In this document: one piece after another, positions 1 through 5,462 of the stretch
Layout of the letters: every line of letters begins with the position of its first letter
Position numbering within the stretch: the stretch's first letter is position 1
Origin: DATEHG01 sp035279705
Lineage (GTDB): Bacteria; Gemmatimonadota; Gemmatimonadetes; Gemmatimonadales; GWC2-71-9
Assembly: GCA_035279705.1 (NCBI GenBank)
Contig: DATEHG010000129.1
Span: forward strand, 1 to 7,112
Reading direction: 5' to 3'
Length of the DNA: 7,112 nucleotides
Notes under the pieces: generated by a model
What the model was told of the DNA's origin: nothing
What the model saw: only the letters and a program-made list of their open reading frames with translations
Databases searched by the model: none
Made by a program: the position numbers and the translations under genes

Positions 1-82
1 CCGAGCCGTGGAGGTACAGCGAGGGGGGGAACTTGCCCTTCTGCAGGTCGCGGCGGAGCTCGTTGTACGGGTAGGCCGGCAT
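1..82 (-). CDS. holA: Probable DNA polymerase III delta subunit, N-terminal fragment (cut by window edge)
   Basis: Only the first 27 codons are inside the window. The peptide begins MPAYPYNELRRDL and continues through a lysine-rich turn to the strand LYLHGS. This matches the usual opening of HolA proteins: a short helix, then a K-G-x-x-P turn, then the first beta strand leading into the P-loop-like region of the clamp-loader AAA+ fold. In the family, the delta subunit opens the beta sliding clamp so it can be loaded on primed DNA. The ATG at 80-82 has no Shine-Dalgarno sequence, and a -10-like hexamer ends only six bases upstream, so the mRNA may be leaderless. The gene looks independently promoted, after a candidate terminator that follows the anti-sigma gene. 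So few residues are visible that the family call is tentative; another small P-loop or AAA+ protein is possible. Confidence 0.6.
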   Translation of the reverse strand, partial: MPAYPYNELRRDLQKGKFPPSLYLHGS

Positions 83-88
83 GGGGGA

Positions 89-116
89 ATTGTACCGTCC
101 CGGGACGGGACCTCAA
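89..116 (-). promoter_or_regulatory. Sigma70-like promoter in front of the holA-like gene
   Basis: Read on the minus strand, TTGAGG (111-116) matches four of six bases of the -35 consensus. TACAAT (89-94) matches five of six of the -10 consensus. The spacer is 16 bp. The -10 hexamer is followed by TCCCCC and then the ATG, so initiation about seven bases downstream would fall on the start codon itself, giving a leaderless transcript. This agrees with the absence of any ribosome binding site. It is a sequence match only. Confidence 0.55.
95..108. promoter_or_regulatory. Perfect 14-bp palindrome in the promoter spacer, possible operator
   Basis: CCGTCCCGGGACGG is a perfect inverted repeat with no loop. 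It sits wholly between the -35 and -10 hexamers of the candidate holA promoter, a classic position for a dimeric repressor or an MerR-type activator site. No protein is known to bind it. In GC-rich DNA a chance palindrome of this length is uncommon but possible. Confidence 0.4.
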
Positions 117-118
117 AG

Positions 119-146
119 CGGCGCCGGGAGCCGGACCCCGGCGCCG
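119..146 (-). terminator. Candidate intrinsic terminator after the anti-sigma gene
   Basis: The arms CGGCGCCGGG (119-128) and CCCGGCGCCG (137-146) form a perfect 10-bp GC stem with an 8-nt loop. The stem starts 11 bases after the anti-sigma stop codon. On the minus strand it is followed by CTTTGAGG, so the T-tract is only three bases and termination may be partial or factor-assisted. The tract runs into the -35 element of the next promoter. Confidence 0.55.
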
Positions 147-157
147 CCGGGCGCATT

Positions 158-565
158 TCAGGGCTTGGTGACGAAGACCACGAAGGGGGGTCCCGCCTGC
201 GCCACCAGGTGCGCCACAACGGGCGGTTGTGCTTCGGCGGCGACCGGAGTCACCGACGGACGGCGGAAGGCGACGGCCAGGACCAGCGCCCCGACGATGG
301 CCATCGCGGTGGCCGCAAAGGGAGAAACGTGAGGGGCCTGGCGTTCGGCGGCGACCGCCCGGAGCCGCCGCTCCAGCCGCTCACTGAACCCTGGCGACAG
401 CTCGATCTCGCTGTCCCACAGCGCCGCGACTCCCTCGTGCAGCGCGGCGTGGTGGGCCCGGCACCCGGCACACTCCTGCAGGTGCAGCTCCATATCCACG
501 GCCCGCTCCGGCTCGAGGCCGTCCCGCCAGGGCGAGTAGTGGATCAGGAAATCGTGGCAGCGCAT
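158..565 (-). CDS. Zinc-finger (ZAS-type) membrane anti-sigma factor
   Basis: A 135-residue protein that probably holds the neighbouring ECF sigma factor at the inner membrane. The N-terminal part carries the zinc-binding anti-sigma signature HxxxCxxC (H28, C32, C35) with upstream candidate ligands C3, H4 and H9. A linker with many charged residues (about 50-77) leads to one hydrophobic segment at about 83-100, followed by RR, consistent with a single membrane span. The remaining tail of about 35 residues is proline-, alanine- and valine-rich and has no recognisable sensor domain, so it is unusually small for a stress sensor. The gene lies 65 bp after the sigma gene on the same strand, the standard arrangement of sigma/anti-sigma pairs. 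The ATG at 563-565 has GGAG about 13 bases upstream, a rather long spacing; no better in-frame start occurs before an upstream stop. Partnership with the sigma factor is inferred from motif and position. Confidence 0.85.
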   Translation of the reverse strand: MRCHDFLIHYSPWRDGLEPERAVDMELHLQECAGCRAHHAALHEGVAALWDSEIELSPGFSERLERRLRAVAAERQAPHVSPFAATAMAIVGALVLAVAFRRPSVTPVAAEAQPPVVAHLVAQAGPPFVVFVTKP

Positions 566-630
566 GGACTGGTTCAGTCTCCGTCTGTGGTTGGAGCCCT
601 CATCGTGTTACCCCCGAGCGGAAAGAGGGT

Positions 631-1269
631 TCACTCGAGCTGCGGGCCGATCAGGGCCGCGAAACTCTGCCGGGCCCGGTTCAGCCGGCTCTTCACCGTG
701 CCGATGTTGCAGTGCATGACTTCGGCGATTTCCTCGTAGCTCTTCCCCTCGAGCTCCCGCAGCACGAACACTTCGCGATGCCGCGGGGAGAGCCGGGCGA
801 CTGTCCGCTCCACCAGCTCACGCAGATCCCGGTTGTGGAACATCTCGTCCGCCCGGCTGTGCAGGTCTTCATACTGGACCGGCATCAGCGGATCGTCCCG
901 GAAGCGATCGCGGAGCGCCGAGAACATGACGAGCGGACTGCGGCTCCGGTTGCGCAGCTCGTTCTTGGCCAGGTTGGACGCGATGGTATAGATCCAGGTG
1001 GAGAACTTCCGGGCGGGGTCGAAGCGGTGCAGGTGGCGGTGGACCCGCACGAACGCTTCCTGCACCAGGTCTTCGGCGCGTTCGCGGTCACCGATCATGC
1101 GGTAAATGAAGTTGAGCAGCCGCCCCTGGAACCGCGTTACCAGCGCCTGGAACGCCTGCTGGTTCCCTTCCAGGTGGGCGCGGACCAGCTCGGTGGCTTC
1201 GGTGTTGGGGTCGGCGCTGACTGCGCCGGGGGCGAGCTGCCATCGGAGGGGACTGGCAGATGCGGCCAC
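631..1269 (-). CDS. ECF-family (sigma-E-like) RNA polymerase sigma factor
   Basis: An extracytoplasmic-function sigma factor that would redirect RNA polymerase to a stress or envelope regulon. With the GTG start at 1267-1269 it is 212 aa. Region 2 is clear, with DLVQEAFVRVHR at about 67-78 (core binding and -10 recognition) and FSTWIYTIASNLAKNELR at about 89-106 (promoter melting and -10). Region 4 spans about 160-205, with the helix-turn-helix around SYEEIAEVMHCNIGTVKSRL that reads the -35 element. There is no region 1.1 or 3, as expected for ECF factors. An in-frame ATG at 1351-1353 would add 28 residues (240 aa). I prefer the GTG because AGAGG lies just upstream of it, the ATG has no ribosome binding site, and the added codons are rich in AGA, CGA, CGT, GGA and other AT-ending codons unlike the gene body. 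Activity is probably controlled by the adjacent anti-sigma factor. The family is certain; the start and regulon are not. Confidence 0.93.
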   Translation of the reverse strand: MAASASPLRWQLAPGAVSADPNTEATELVRAHLEGNQQAFQALVTRFQGRLLNFIYRMIGDRERAEDLVQEAFVRVHRHLHRFDPARKFSTWIYTIASNLAKNELRNRSRSPLVMFSALRDRFRDDPLMPVQYEDLHSRADEMFHNRDLRELVERTVARLSPRHREVFVLRELEGKSYEEIAEVMHCNIGTVKSRLNRARQSFAALIGPQLE

Positions 1270-1273
1270 AGGA

Positions 1274-1278
1274 CCTCT
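1274..1278 (-). promoter_or_regulatory. Ribosome binding site supporting the GTG start of the sigma gene
   Basis: AGAGG on the minus strand, followed by TCCT and then GTG. The spacing of four bases is slightly short, but it is the only purine-rich match near either possible sigma start. It favours the 212-aa form. Confidence 0.4.
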
Positions 1279-1365
1279 CTTCGGTCCATCCTTCCGGGCC
1301 GATCGGAGCGCCTGCGGATCACGCCCGAGCCACCAGAGTCTGTGGTGCAGCATGGCGGAATCAGG

Positions 1366-1908
1366 TCAACGTTTCATCTTAAAACATTGGACATACATCA
1401 GCGTCACCAGGGTTTTTCCGTCCACGATTTGTCCCGTTCCCATCATCTCGAGGATGCCCGACCAGGGCAGAACGTGCACTTCCACGAATTCGTCCCACTC
1501 CCGCCGGGCCGGTACTTCCCGCAGTACGCCGGCCAGGAACAGGTGGATGCGCTCGTCGGTGAACCCGGGCGTCGTGAAGATGGTGGTCAGGCGCTCCAGC
1601 GTTCCCGCTTCGTACCCCGCCTCCTCCTCGAGCTCCCGCCTGGCGCACACCTCGGGCGCTTCCCCGGGCTCGAGGCGCCCCGCCGGGATTTCCCAGATCG
1701 GGCCCTCGGCGGCGTGGCGGAACTGGCGGATCAGCACCACCCGGGGATCGGGCGCGTCCACCGGATCGACGAACGGCACCACCGCCGAGGCACCGGGGTG
1801 CCGGATCATCTCCAGCGGCCCGACGGCGCCGTCGGGAAAACGGACCTGGTCGACGTCCAGATTGATGACGCGTCCGCTGTAGCGGCGGTCCGAGGAGATC
1901 AGCGCCAT
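1366..1908 (-). CDS. Nudix hydrolase, ADP-ribose pyrophosphatase (NudF-like)
   Basis: A cytoplasmic enzyme expected to hydrolyse ADP-ribose to AMP and ribose 5-phosphate. The Nudix box GX5EX7REUXEEXGU is complete at residues 77-99 of the 180-aa form: G77, E83, R91, E92, E95, E96, G98. A proline lies 16 residues after G98 within TTPGFTDE, the spacing used to recognise the ADP-ribose subfamily, and the following DE supplies the usual catalytic-loop glutamate. The N-terminal strands (YSGRVINLDVDQV) and the HPGASAVVPF segment are also typical. The start is uncertain: ATG at 1906-1908 (chosen because homologues begin near MALISS), ATG at 1918-1920, or TTG at 1942-1944 are all in frame, and none has a good Shine-Dalgarno sequence. 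The gene ends 96 bp before the preferred sigma start, 12 bp before the alternative one. The exact substrate is inferred; GDP-mannose or other NDP-sugars are alternatives. Confidence 0.88.
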   Translation of the reverse strand: MALISSDRRYSGRVINLDVDQVRFPDGAVGPLEMIRHPGASAVVPFVDPVDAPDPRVVLIRQFRHAAEGPIWEIPAGRLEPGEAPEVCARRELEEEAGYEAGTLERLTTIFTTPGFTDERIHLFLAGVLREVPARREWDEFVEVHVLPWSGILEMMGTGQIVDGKTLVTLMYVQCFKMKR

Positions 1909-1922
1909 TGCTGGCAACATGG

Positions 1923-1939
1923 GGCCCGGCCACCGGGCC
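1923..1939. other. Short GC hairpin between the second M16 gene and the Nudix gene
   Basis: GGCCCGG (1923-1929) and CCGGGCC (1933-1939) form a perfect 7-bp stem with a 3-nt loop. It lies immediately before the ATG at 1918-1920 and 15 bases before the end of the upstream M16 gene. There is no T-run, so it is not a standard intrinsic terminator. It could damp translation of the Nudix gene or stabilise the upstream mRNA end. Confidence 0.35.
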
Positions 1940-1954
1940 AGCAAGTGCCGTCTT

Positions 1955-3409
1955 TCAGGGCGTCCGGAGCAGGTCGCGCACGGCGATCGGCCCGAGATGG
2001 AGTGCCTCGATGCCGGGGCGGATCTGCTTCACATCGCCCACCACGATGACCGAGAGGCGGGCGGGATCGAGATAGCGCCGCGCCACGCGCTGGACGTCGG
2101 CGGCCGTGATGACCTGGATCTGGCGCGGGTAGGCATCGTAATAGTCGAGCGGCAGGCCGAAGGTGAGCAGTTCCCCGATCTGTCCCGCCATCTGTCTCGT
2201 GGTCTCGAATTCCCGCGGCAGTCCGAGGGTGATGTAGCTGGTGGCGCGGGTGAGTTCGACGGGCGTCACCAGCGAATCCCGGATCAGGCGGATTTCGCGG
2301 AAGAACTCGATCAGCGAGCTGTCGGTGACGTCGGTGCGCACCGCGGCGCTGGCTTCGAACGGGCCCGGCAGCGGCCGGTAGAGGAATCCGCTGCCCGCGC
2401 CGTAGGTGTAGCCGTGCACCTCGCGCAGGTTCTGGTTGAGCCGCGAGGAGTAAGAGCCGCCCAGCAGCGTGTTCATCACCTCGAGGGCGGCGAAATCCGG
2501 CGTGTTCCGTGCCACGCCGGGAGTGCCGATCACGATCACCGATTGCGCGGCACCCGGCTTGTCCACCAGCGTCACCGCCGTGGCGCCCGTCCCGGGCGGC
2601 GAAGCTTCCGCGGGCGTGAGCCGGCCGAGCCTGTCATTGCGCCAGCGGCCGAAGCGTTTCACCAGCTCGCGCTCCGCCTCGGCCAGCGTGATGTCCCCGG
2701 TCACGACGAACTCGGCCTGGTCGGGCTGGAAGGTACGGCGATAGAAGTCCCGTACGGCGAGCGAGTCGAACCCCGCCACCGACGCCGAATCGCCCTCGAG
2801 GGCGCGGTGGTAGGGGTGGCCCGCGGGGAAGACGGTGGCATTGAAGGCGAGGTCCGCCATGGTGCCGGGCTCGCTGCGCGACTGCAGCAGGTCGGCAATG
2901 CGCAGGCCCCGCTCCCGCTCGATGTCCGCCCGTTTGAAACCGGGCCGCAGCGCCACGTCGGCCATCAGGTCGAGCGCCGCGCCCAGCGTCCGTCTCGGCG
3001 TGTTGAGCGAGACGACGGCCAGGTCCCAGTCGCAGTCGGTCGAAAGCCTCGCGCCGAGGTAACCCGCTTCCGCCGCGATCGCGGCGGCATCGCGCTGCCC
3101 CGCTCCTTCGTCCAGCATGCCGGCGGTGAATGAGGCGAGCCCGCTCTTCGCGCCCTCGTAGCGCGCACCGGCCCGCACCCGGAGGGTGACTTGCACCAGC
3201 GGCACCTTGTGCATCTGGACCAGGTAGATCCGCGCCCCGTTGGCGAGGCGGCCGGTTTCCACCCGGGGCAGATGGAGCGGGGCAGGGGCCGACAGTTCCG
3301 GTGGCTGGCTCCGGTCGAAGGACTGCGCCGTAGCGGTGCCTGCGGACAGGGCGGTCAGGGCGGTCAGGGCGGACAGGGCGGTCAGGGCGCGCAGGTGGAG
3401 GCGGTTCAT
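1955..3409 (-). CDS. M16B peptidase-like subunit without the zinc site (non-catalytic partner), secreted
   Basis: A 484-aa M16 (pitrilysin/mitochondrial processing peptidase) homologue. Residues 1-29 look like a Sec signal peptide, with a positive N-terminus and a very regular alanine/leucine/threonine/serine core ending near TATAQS. Where an active subunit has HxxEH this protein reads SFTAG (about 93-97), so both zinc histidines and the catalytic glutamate are missing. The C-terminal half keeps the substrate-binding pair as R329 and Y336 in the segment REVHGYTY, preceded by LLGGSYSSRLNQNL, typical of the M16 C-terminal domain. In the M16B family an inactive R/Y subunit pairs with an active HxxEH subunit to form the enclosed chamber. 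Its ATG overlaps the TGA of the active-subunit gene by four bases (ATGA), implying translational coupling and equal synthesis. Open frame upstream of 3409 is only antisense-like noise within the active-subunit gene. The substrate is unknown; it is most likely periplasmic peptides. Confidence 0.92.
   Translation of the reverse strand: MNRLHLRALTALSALTALTALSAGTATAQSFDRSQPPELSAPAPLHLPRVETGRLANGARIYLVQMHKVPLVQVTLRVRAGARYEGAKSGLASFTAGMLDEGAGQRDAAAIAAEAGYLGARLSTDCDWDLAVVSLNTPRRTLGAALDLMADVALRPGFKRADIERERGLRIADLLQSRSEPGTMADLAFNATVFPAGHPYHRALEGDSASVAGFDSLAVRDFYRRTFQPDQAEFVVTGDITLAEAERELVKRFGRWRNDRLGRLTPAEASPPGTGATAVTLVDKPGAAQSVIVIGTPGVARNTPDFAALEVMNTLLGGSYSSRLNQNLREVHGYTYGAGSGFLYRPLPGPFEASAAVRTDVTDSSLIEFFREIRLIRDSLVTPVELTRATSYITLGLPREFETTRQMAGQIGELLTFGLPLDYYDAYPRQIQVITAADVQRVARRYLDPARLSVIVVGDVKQIRPGIEALHLGPIAVRDLLRTP
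3344..3388. repeat. Five tandem copies of a 9-bp repeat coding for a signal-peptide core
   Basis: The plus strand reads five consecutive units of GGTCAGGGC or GGACAGGGC with no spacer. On the coding strand they give ALTALSALTALTALS, most of the hydrophobic core of the second M16 subunit's signal peptide. Each unit is three codons, so gain or loss of a unit keeps the frame and lengthens or shortens the core by three residues. Confidence 0.85.
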
Positions 3410-4779
3410 GGCTGGGCCTCCAGCGACTTCGCGGCCCAGTCCCGGTGGCCGGCCGGCACGATGCTGAGCGTGACGCGCGGGCGGGCGAGATACTCGCGCG
3501 CGACCCGCTGGATGTCCGCGGCGGTCACCGCGCGGTACCGGGCGAGCAGCCGGCCGAAGTAATCGGCCTGGCCCACGGTCGAGTAGTAGCGGTTGAGCAT
3601 GTCCGCCTTGGAGTCCACCCGTTCCATGCGCCTGAGGAACGAGGCTTCGATCGTATTCTTGGCCTGCTCCAGCTCCCGGTCCGTCGGCGGCGTGGTGGCC
3701 ACTGCGCGCAGCTGCTGCTCGATGACCGGCTGGAGCTCGGCCAGCGCATGGCCGGGCGACGCGGTCGCCTCGATCGAGAAGTCTCCGCTGAGCCGCATGC
3801 CCTGCTCGTCGGCGTTCACGTCGGAGGCGATCGCGCTGCCGAAGACGAGGGCCTGGGTCAGGCGGCCGTTCTTGTCCCCGGTGAGGATCGACGCCAGCAG
3901 GTCGAGCGCCAGGTCGTCGTCGCTGAGCTGCGGCGCCGAGGCCCAGGTGTAATAGAGGCGGGGCAGTTCCACCTTGTCCTCGAGCACCGCCGCGGTATCC
4001 CGGGCCACGGTGGTGGGCGCGGCCGTCGAGCGCGGGGTGTCCGGCCCCCGGGGAATGTCCCCGAAGTACTGCCGCACCAGGCGGCGCACCTCGGCGGTCT
4101 GAACATCCCCGGCCACTACCAGCGAGGCGTTGTTGGGAGCGTAGAAGTGGCGGAAGAACTGCTTCACATCTTCCAGTGAGGCGGCGGACAGATCCGTCAT
4201 CGAGCCGATGACCGGCCACGAGTAGGGGTGGCCCGCCGGATAGCGCATGGCGCGGATCGTCTCCTCCGCGTGCCCGTAGGGCTCGTTGTCGTAGCTCTCC
4301 CGGCGCTCGTTCTTCACCACGTCTCGCTGCAGGTCCACTTTTTCCGCCGTCATCGTGGGGAGGAGCCACCCCATCCGGTCGGCATCGAGCCAGAGCATGA
4401 GCGGGAGCGCGTTGGCCGGTCCCGATTCGAAGTAGTTGGTCCGGTCCTCACCGGTCGAGGCGTTGTTGTCGCCTCCCGCCGCTTCCAGCAACCGGTCGAA
4501 CGCCGGATACTCGGCGTGTTCCGAGCCCATGAACATCAGGTGCTCGAAGAGGTGCGCGAAGCCCGTGCGGCCCGGCTTCTCGTCGCCGCTGCCGACGTGA
4601 TACCAGGTGTTGACCGCCACCACCGGGATCGTGTGGTCCTCGTGGACGATCAGCACCAGGCCATTGGGCAGGGTATCGACCGAAACGGGGACGGAAAGCG
4701 CCGGCGCCTGGGCGTGGAGTGGCAGAATGGCCAGGACGGTCATGACGGACAGGACGGACAGGGCAGATAACTGGCCCAT
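3406..4779 (-). CDS. M16B zinc peptidase, catalytic subunit, secreted
   Basis: A 457-aa zinc metallopeptidase. Residues 1-24 form a signal peptide ending LHAQ. The inverted zinc motif is intact: H76 and H80 in GFAHLFEHLMF with E79 as general base, and E158 in NERRESY as the third zinc ligand, about 77 residues downstream as in the family. The N-terminal strand LPNGLVLIVHEDH and the linker to the second M16 domain (PRLYYTWASAPQLSDDDLALDLLASIL) are typical. The C-terminal region, where the R/Y pair is expected, reads LVFGSAIASDV and lacks it, which is the mark of an active subunit that needs a partner; the next gene supplies it. The ATG at 4777-4779 is preceded by CAGGTG at suitable spacing and directly begins the signal peptide. 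An upstream in-frame GTG at 4798-4800 would add only seven residues and has no ribosome binding site. It is expected to cleave exported peptides in the periplasm; no specific substrate can be read from sequence. Confidence 0.95.
   Translation of the reverse strand: MGQLSALSVLSVMTVLAILPLHAQAPALSVPVSVDTLPNGLVLIVHEDHTIPVVAVNTWYHVGSGDEKPGRTGFAHLFEHLMFMGSEHAEYPAFDRLLEAAGGDNNASTGEDRTNYFESGPANALPLMLWLDADRMGWLLPTMTAEKVDLQRDVVKNERRESYDNEPYGHAEETIRAMRYPAGHPYSWPVIGSMTDLSAASLEDVKQFFRHFYAPNNASLVVAGDVQTAEVRRLVRQYFGDIPRGPDTPRSTAAPTTVARDTAAVLEDKVELPRLYYTWASAPQLSDDDLALDLLASILTGDKNGRLTQALVFGSAIASDVNADEQGMRLSGDFSIEATASPGHALAELQPVIEQQLRAVATTPPTDRELEQAKNTIEASFLRRMERVDSKADMLNRYYSTVGQADYFGRLLARYRAVTAADIQRVAREYLARPRVTLSIVPAGHRDWAAKSLEAQP
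4729..4764. repeat. Degenerate 9-bp repeats in the signal peptide of the catalytic M16 subunit
   Basis: On the coding strand four consecutive 9-bp units, GCCCTGTCC, GTCCTGTCC, GTCATGACC and GTCCTGGCC, encode ALS VLS VMT VLA. They are diverged relatives of the unit found in the partner gene's signal peptide at 3344-3388. Confidence 0.6.
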
Positions 4780-4844
4780 CCGGGCACCTGCCGGCCTCAC
4801 CCGGCGGGCACGATCGTGACGACTGACGAGTGTATGCGGTGGAC

Positions 4845-5462
4845 CTACGCGAACGGTTTCCGCAGCCATACCCACGTCACCTTGAGGGCCTCGCTCAGGA
4901 GATACGACCATTCGCGGCTCCACTTCTCCGAAATGGGACTGGTGCGCGTCGGGGAGGTGAGTCCCACGAGCCCCGCGTGCCGGGCTTCGATCCGCAGCCG
5001 CAGCGAGTGAAAGGGATCGCTGACCAGCAGCACCTGGTGCAGGCCGTGATCCCGCCCCCACGAGGTGAGCCCCGCGATCGACGCGGTGGTGCTCCGGCCT
5101 TCCGAAATCGCGATGTCGCTGCTGTCGGGTACCCCGTTTTCGTGCAGGTACCGCTGGCCGACCCGCGCCTCGCTCTCCCGGTCCCCCTCGGCCCGGCCAC
5201 CGAGCACGATGATGCGGGGGGCGAGGCCGTCGTGGAGGAGGGAGGCGGCATGATCCAGCCGGGCCTTGAGCACCGGCGACGGTTTTCCGTTGTACTGCGC
5301 GGCCCCCAGCACCACGATGGCGTCGGACGCGGCCCGCTGGTCCTCGCCGCTCGCCACCACCACGGCGCGCAGCACGAATCCGTAGGCCAGCAGGGCGGGA
5401 ACCGCGAGGAACAGCAGGCGGCGCAGCAGCCCCCCGCGCTTCTTCCCGTCAGCCGAGGTCAA
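4845..5462 (-). CDS. DUF218 / YdcF-SanA-like membrane-anchored protein
   Basis: A 205-aa protein with a basic N-terminus and one hydrophobic segment (about 12-36), followed by a DUF218 domain. The domain signatures are visible: DAIVVLGAA at 47-55 then GKPSPVLKARLDHA, the strand IIVLGG, the acidic GDRESEA segment, ISEGRSTTASI, and VLLVSDPFHSLRLRIEARHAGL near the C-terminus. Members such as SanA and YdcF of E. coli are linked to envelope integrity or bind S-adenosylmethionine in vitro; the biochemical role of most members is unknown. The only start that includes the whole membrane segment is TTG at 5460-5462, which overlaps the end of the beta-CASP gene by 14 bp, so translation is probably coupled. 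A weak AGGG lies nine bases upstream. It ends 65 bp before the catalytic M16 gene. The family is confident; the start is moderate and the function is open. Confidence 0.87.
   Translation of the reverse strand: MTSADGKKRGGLLRRLLFLAVPALLAYGFVLRAVVVASGEDQRAASDAIVVLGAAQYNGKPSPVLKARLDHAASLLHDGLAPRIIVLGGRAEGDRESEARVGQRYLHENGVPDSSDIAISEGRSTTASIAGLTSWGRDHGLHQVLLVSDPFHSLRLRIEARHAGLVGLTSPTRTSPISEKWSREWSYLLSEALKVTWVWLRKPFA

Noticed and set aside
574..603. Nine-codon open frame (ATG to TGA) between the sigma and anti-sigma genes
   Set aside because: A G-rich stretch precedes it, but it is too short to judge and has no sign of attenuation structure.
1341..1369. TTGACC upstream of the sigma gene as a -35 element
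   Set aside because: No acceptable -10 hexamer lies 16-18 bp downstream.
712..2049. Long plus-strand open frame of 445 codons opposite the sigma and Nudix genes
   Set aside because: Its product is rich in R, H, G, E and P with no domain, and it lies antisense to genes with complete family motifs; such frames are normal in GC-rich DNA.
1919..3133. Plus-strand open frame of 404 codons opposite the non-catalytic M16 gene
   Set aside because: Same reason: an antisense frame with biased composition and no domain.
3410..4369. N-terminal extension of the second M16 gene's frame
   Set aside because: It overlaps the well-supported catalytic M16 gene in another frame, and a clean signal peptide begins at the ATG 3409.
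4832..4870. GGAAAC near the DUF218 stop as an ECF-type -35, or TACACT as a -10, for the M16 genes
   Set aside because: GGAAAC is explained by DUF218 codons, and neither element has a convincing partner at the right spacing.
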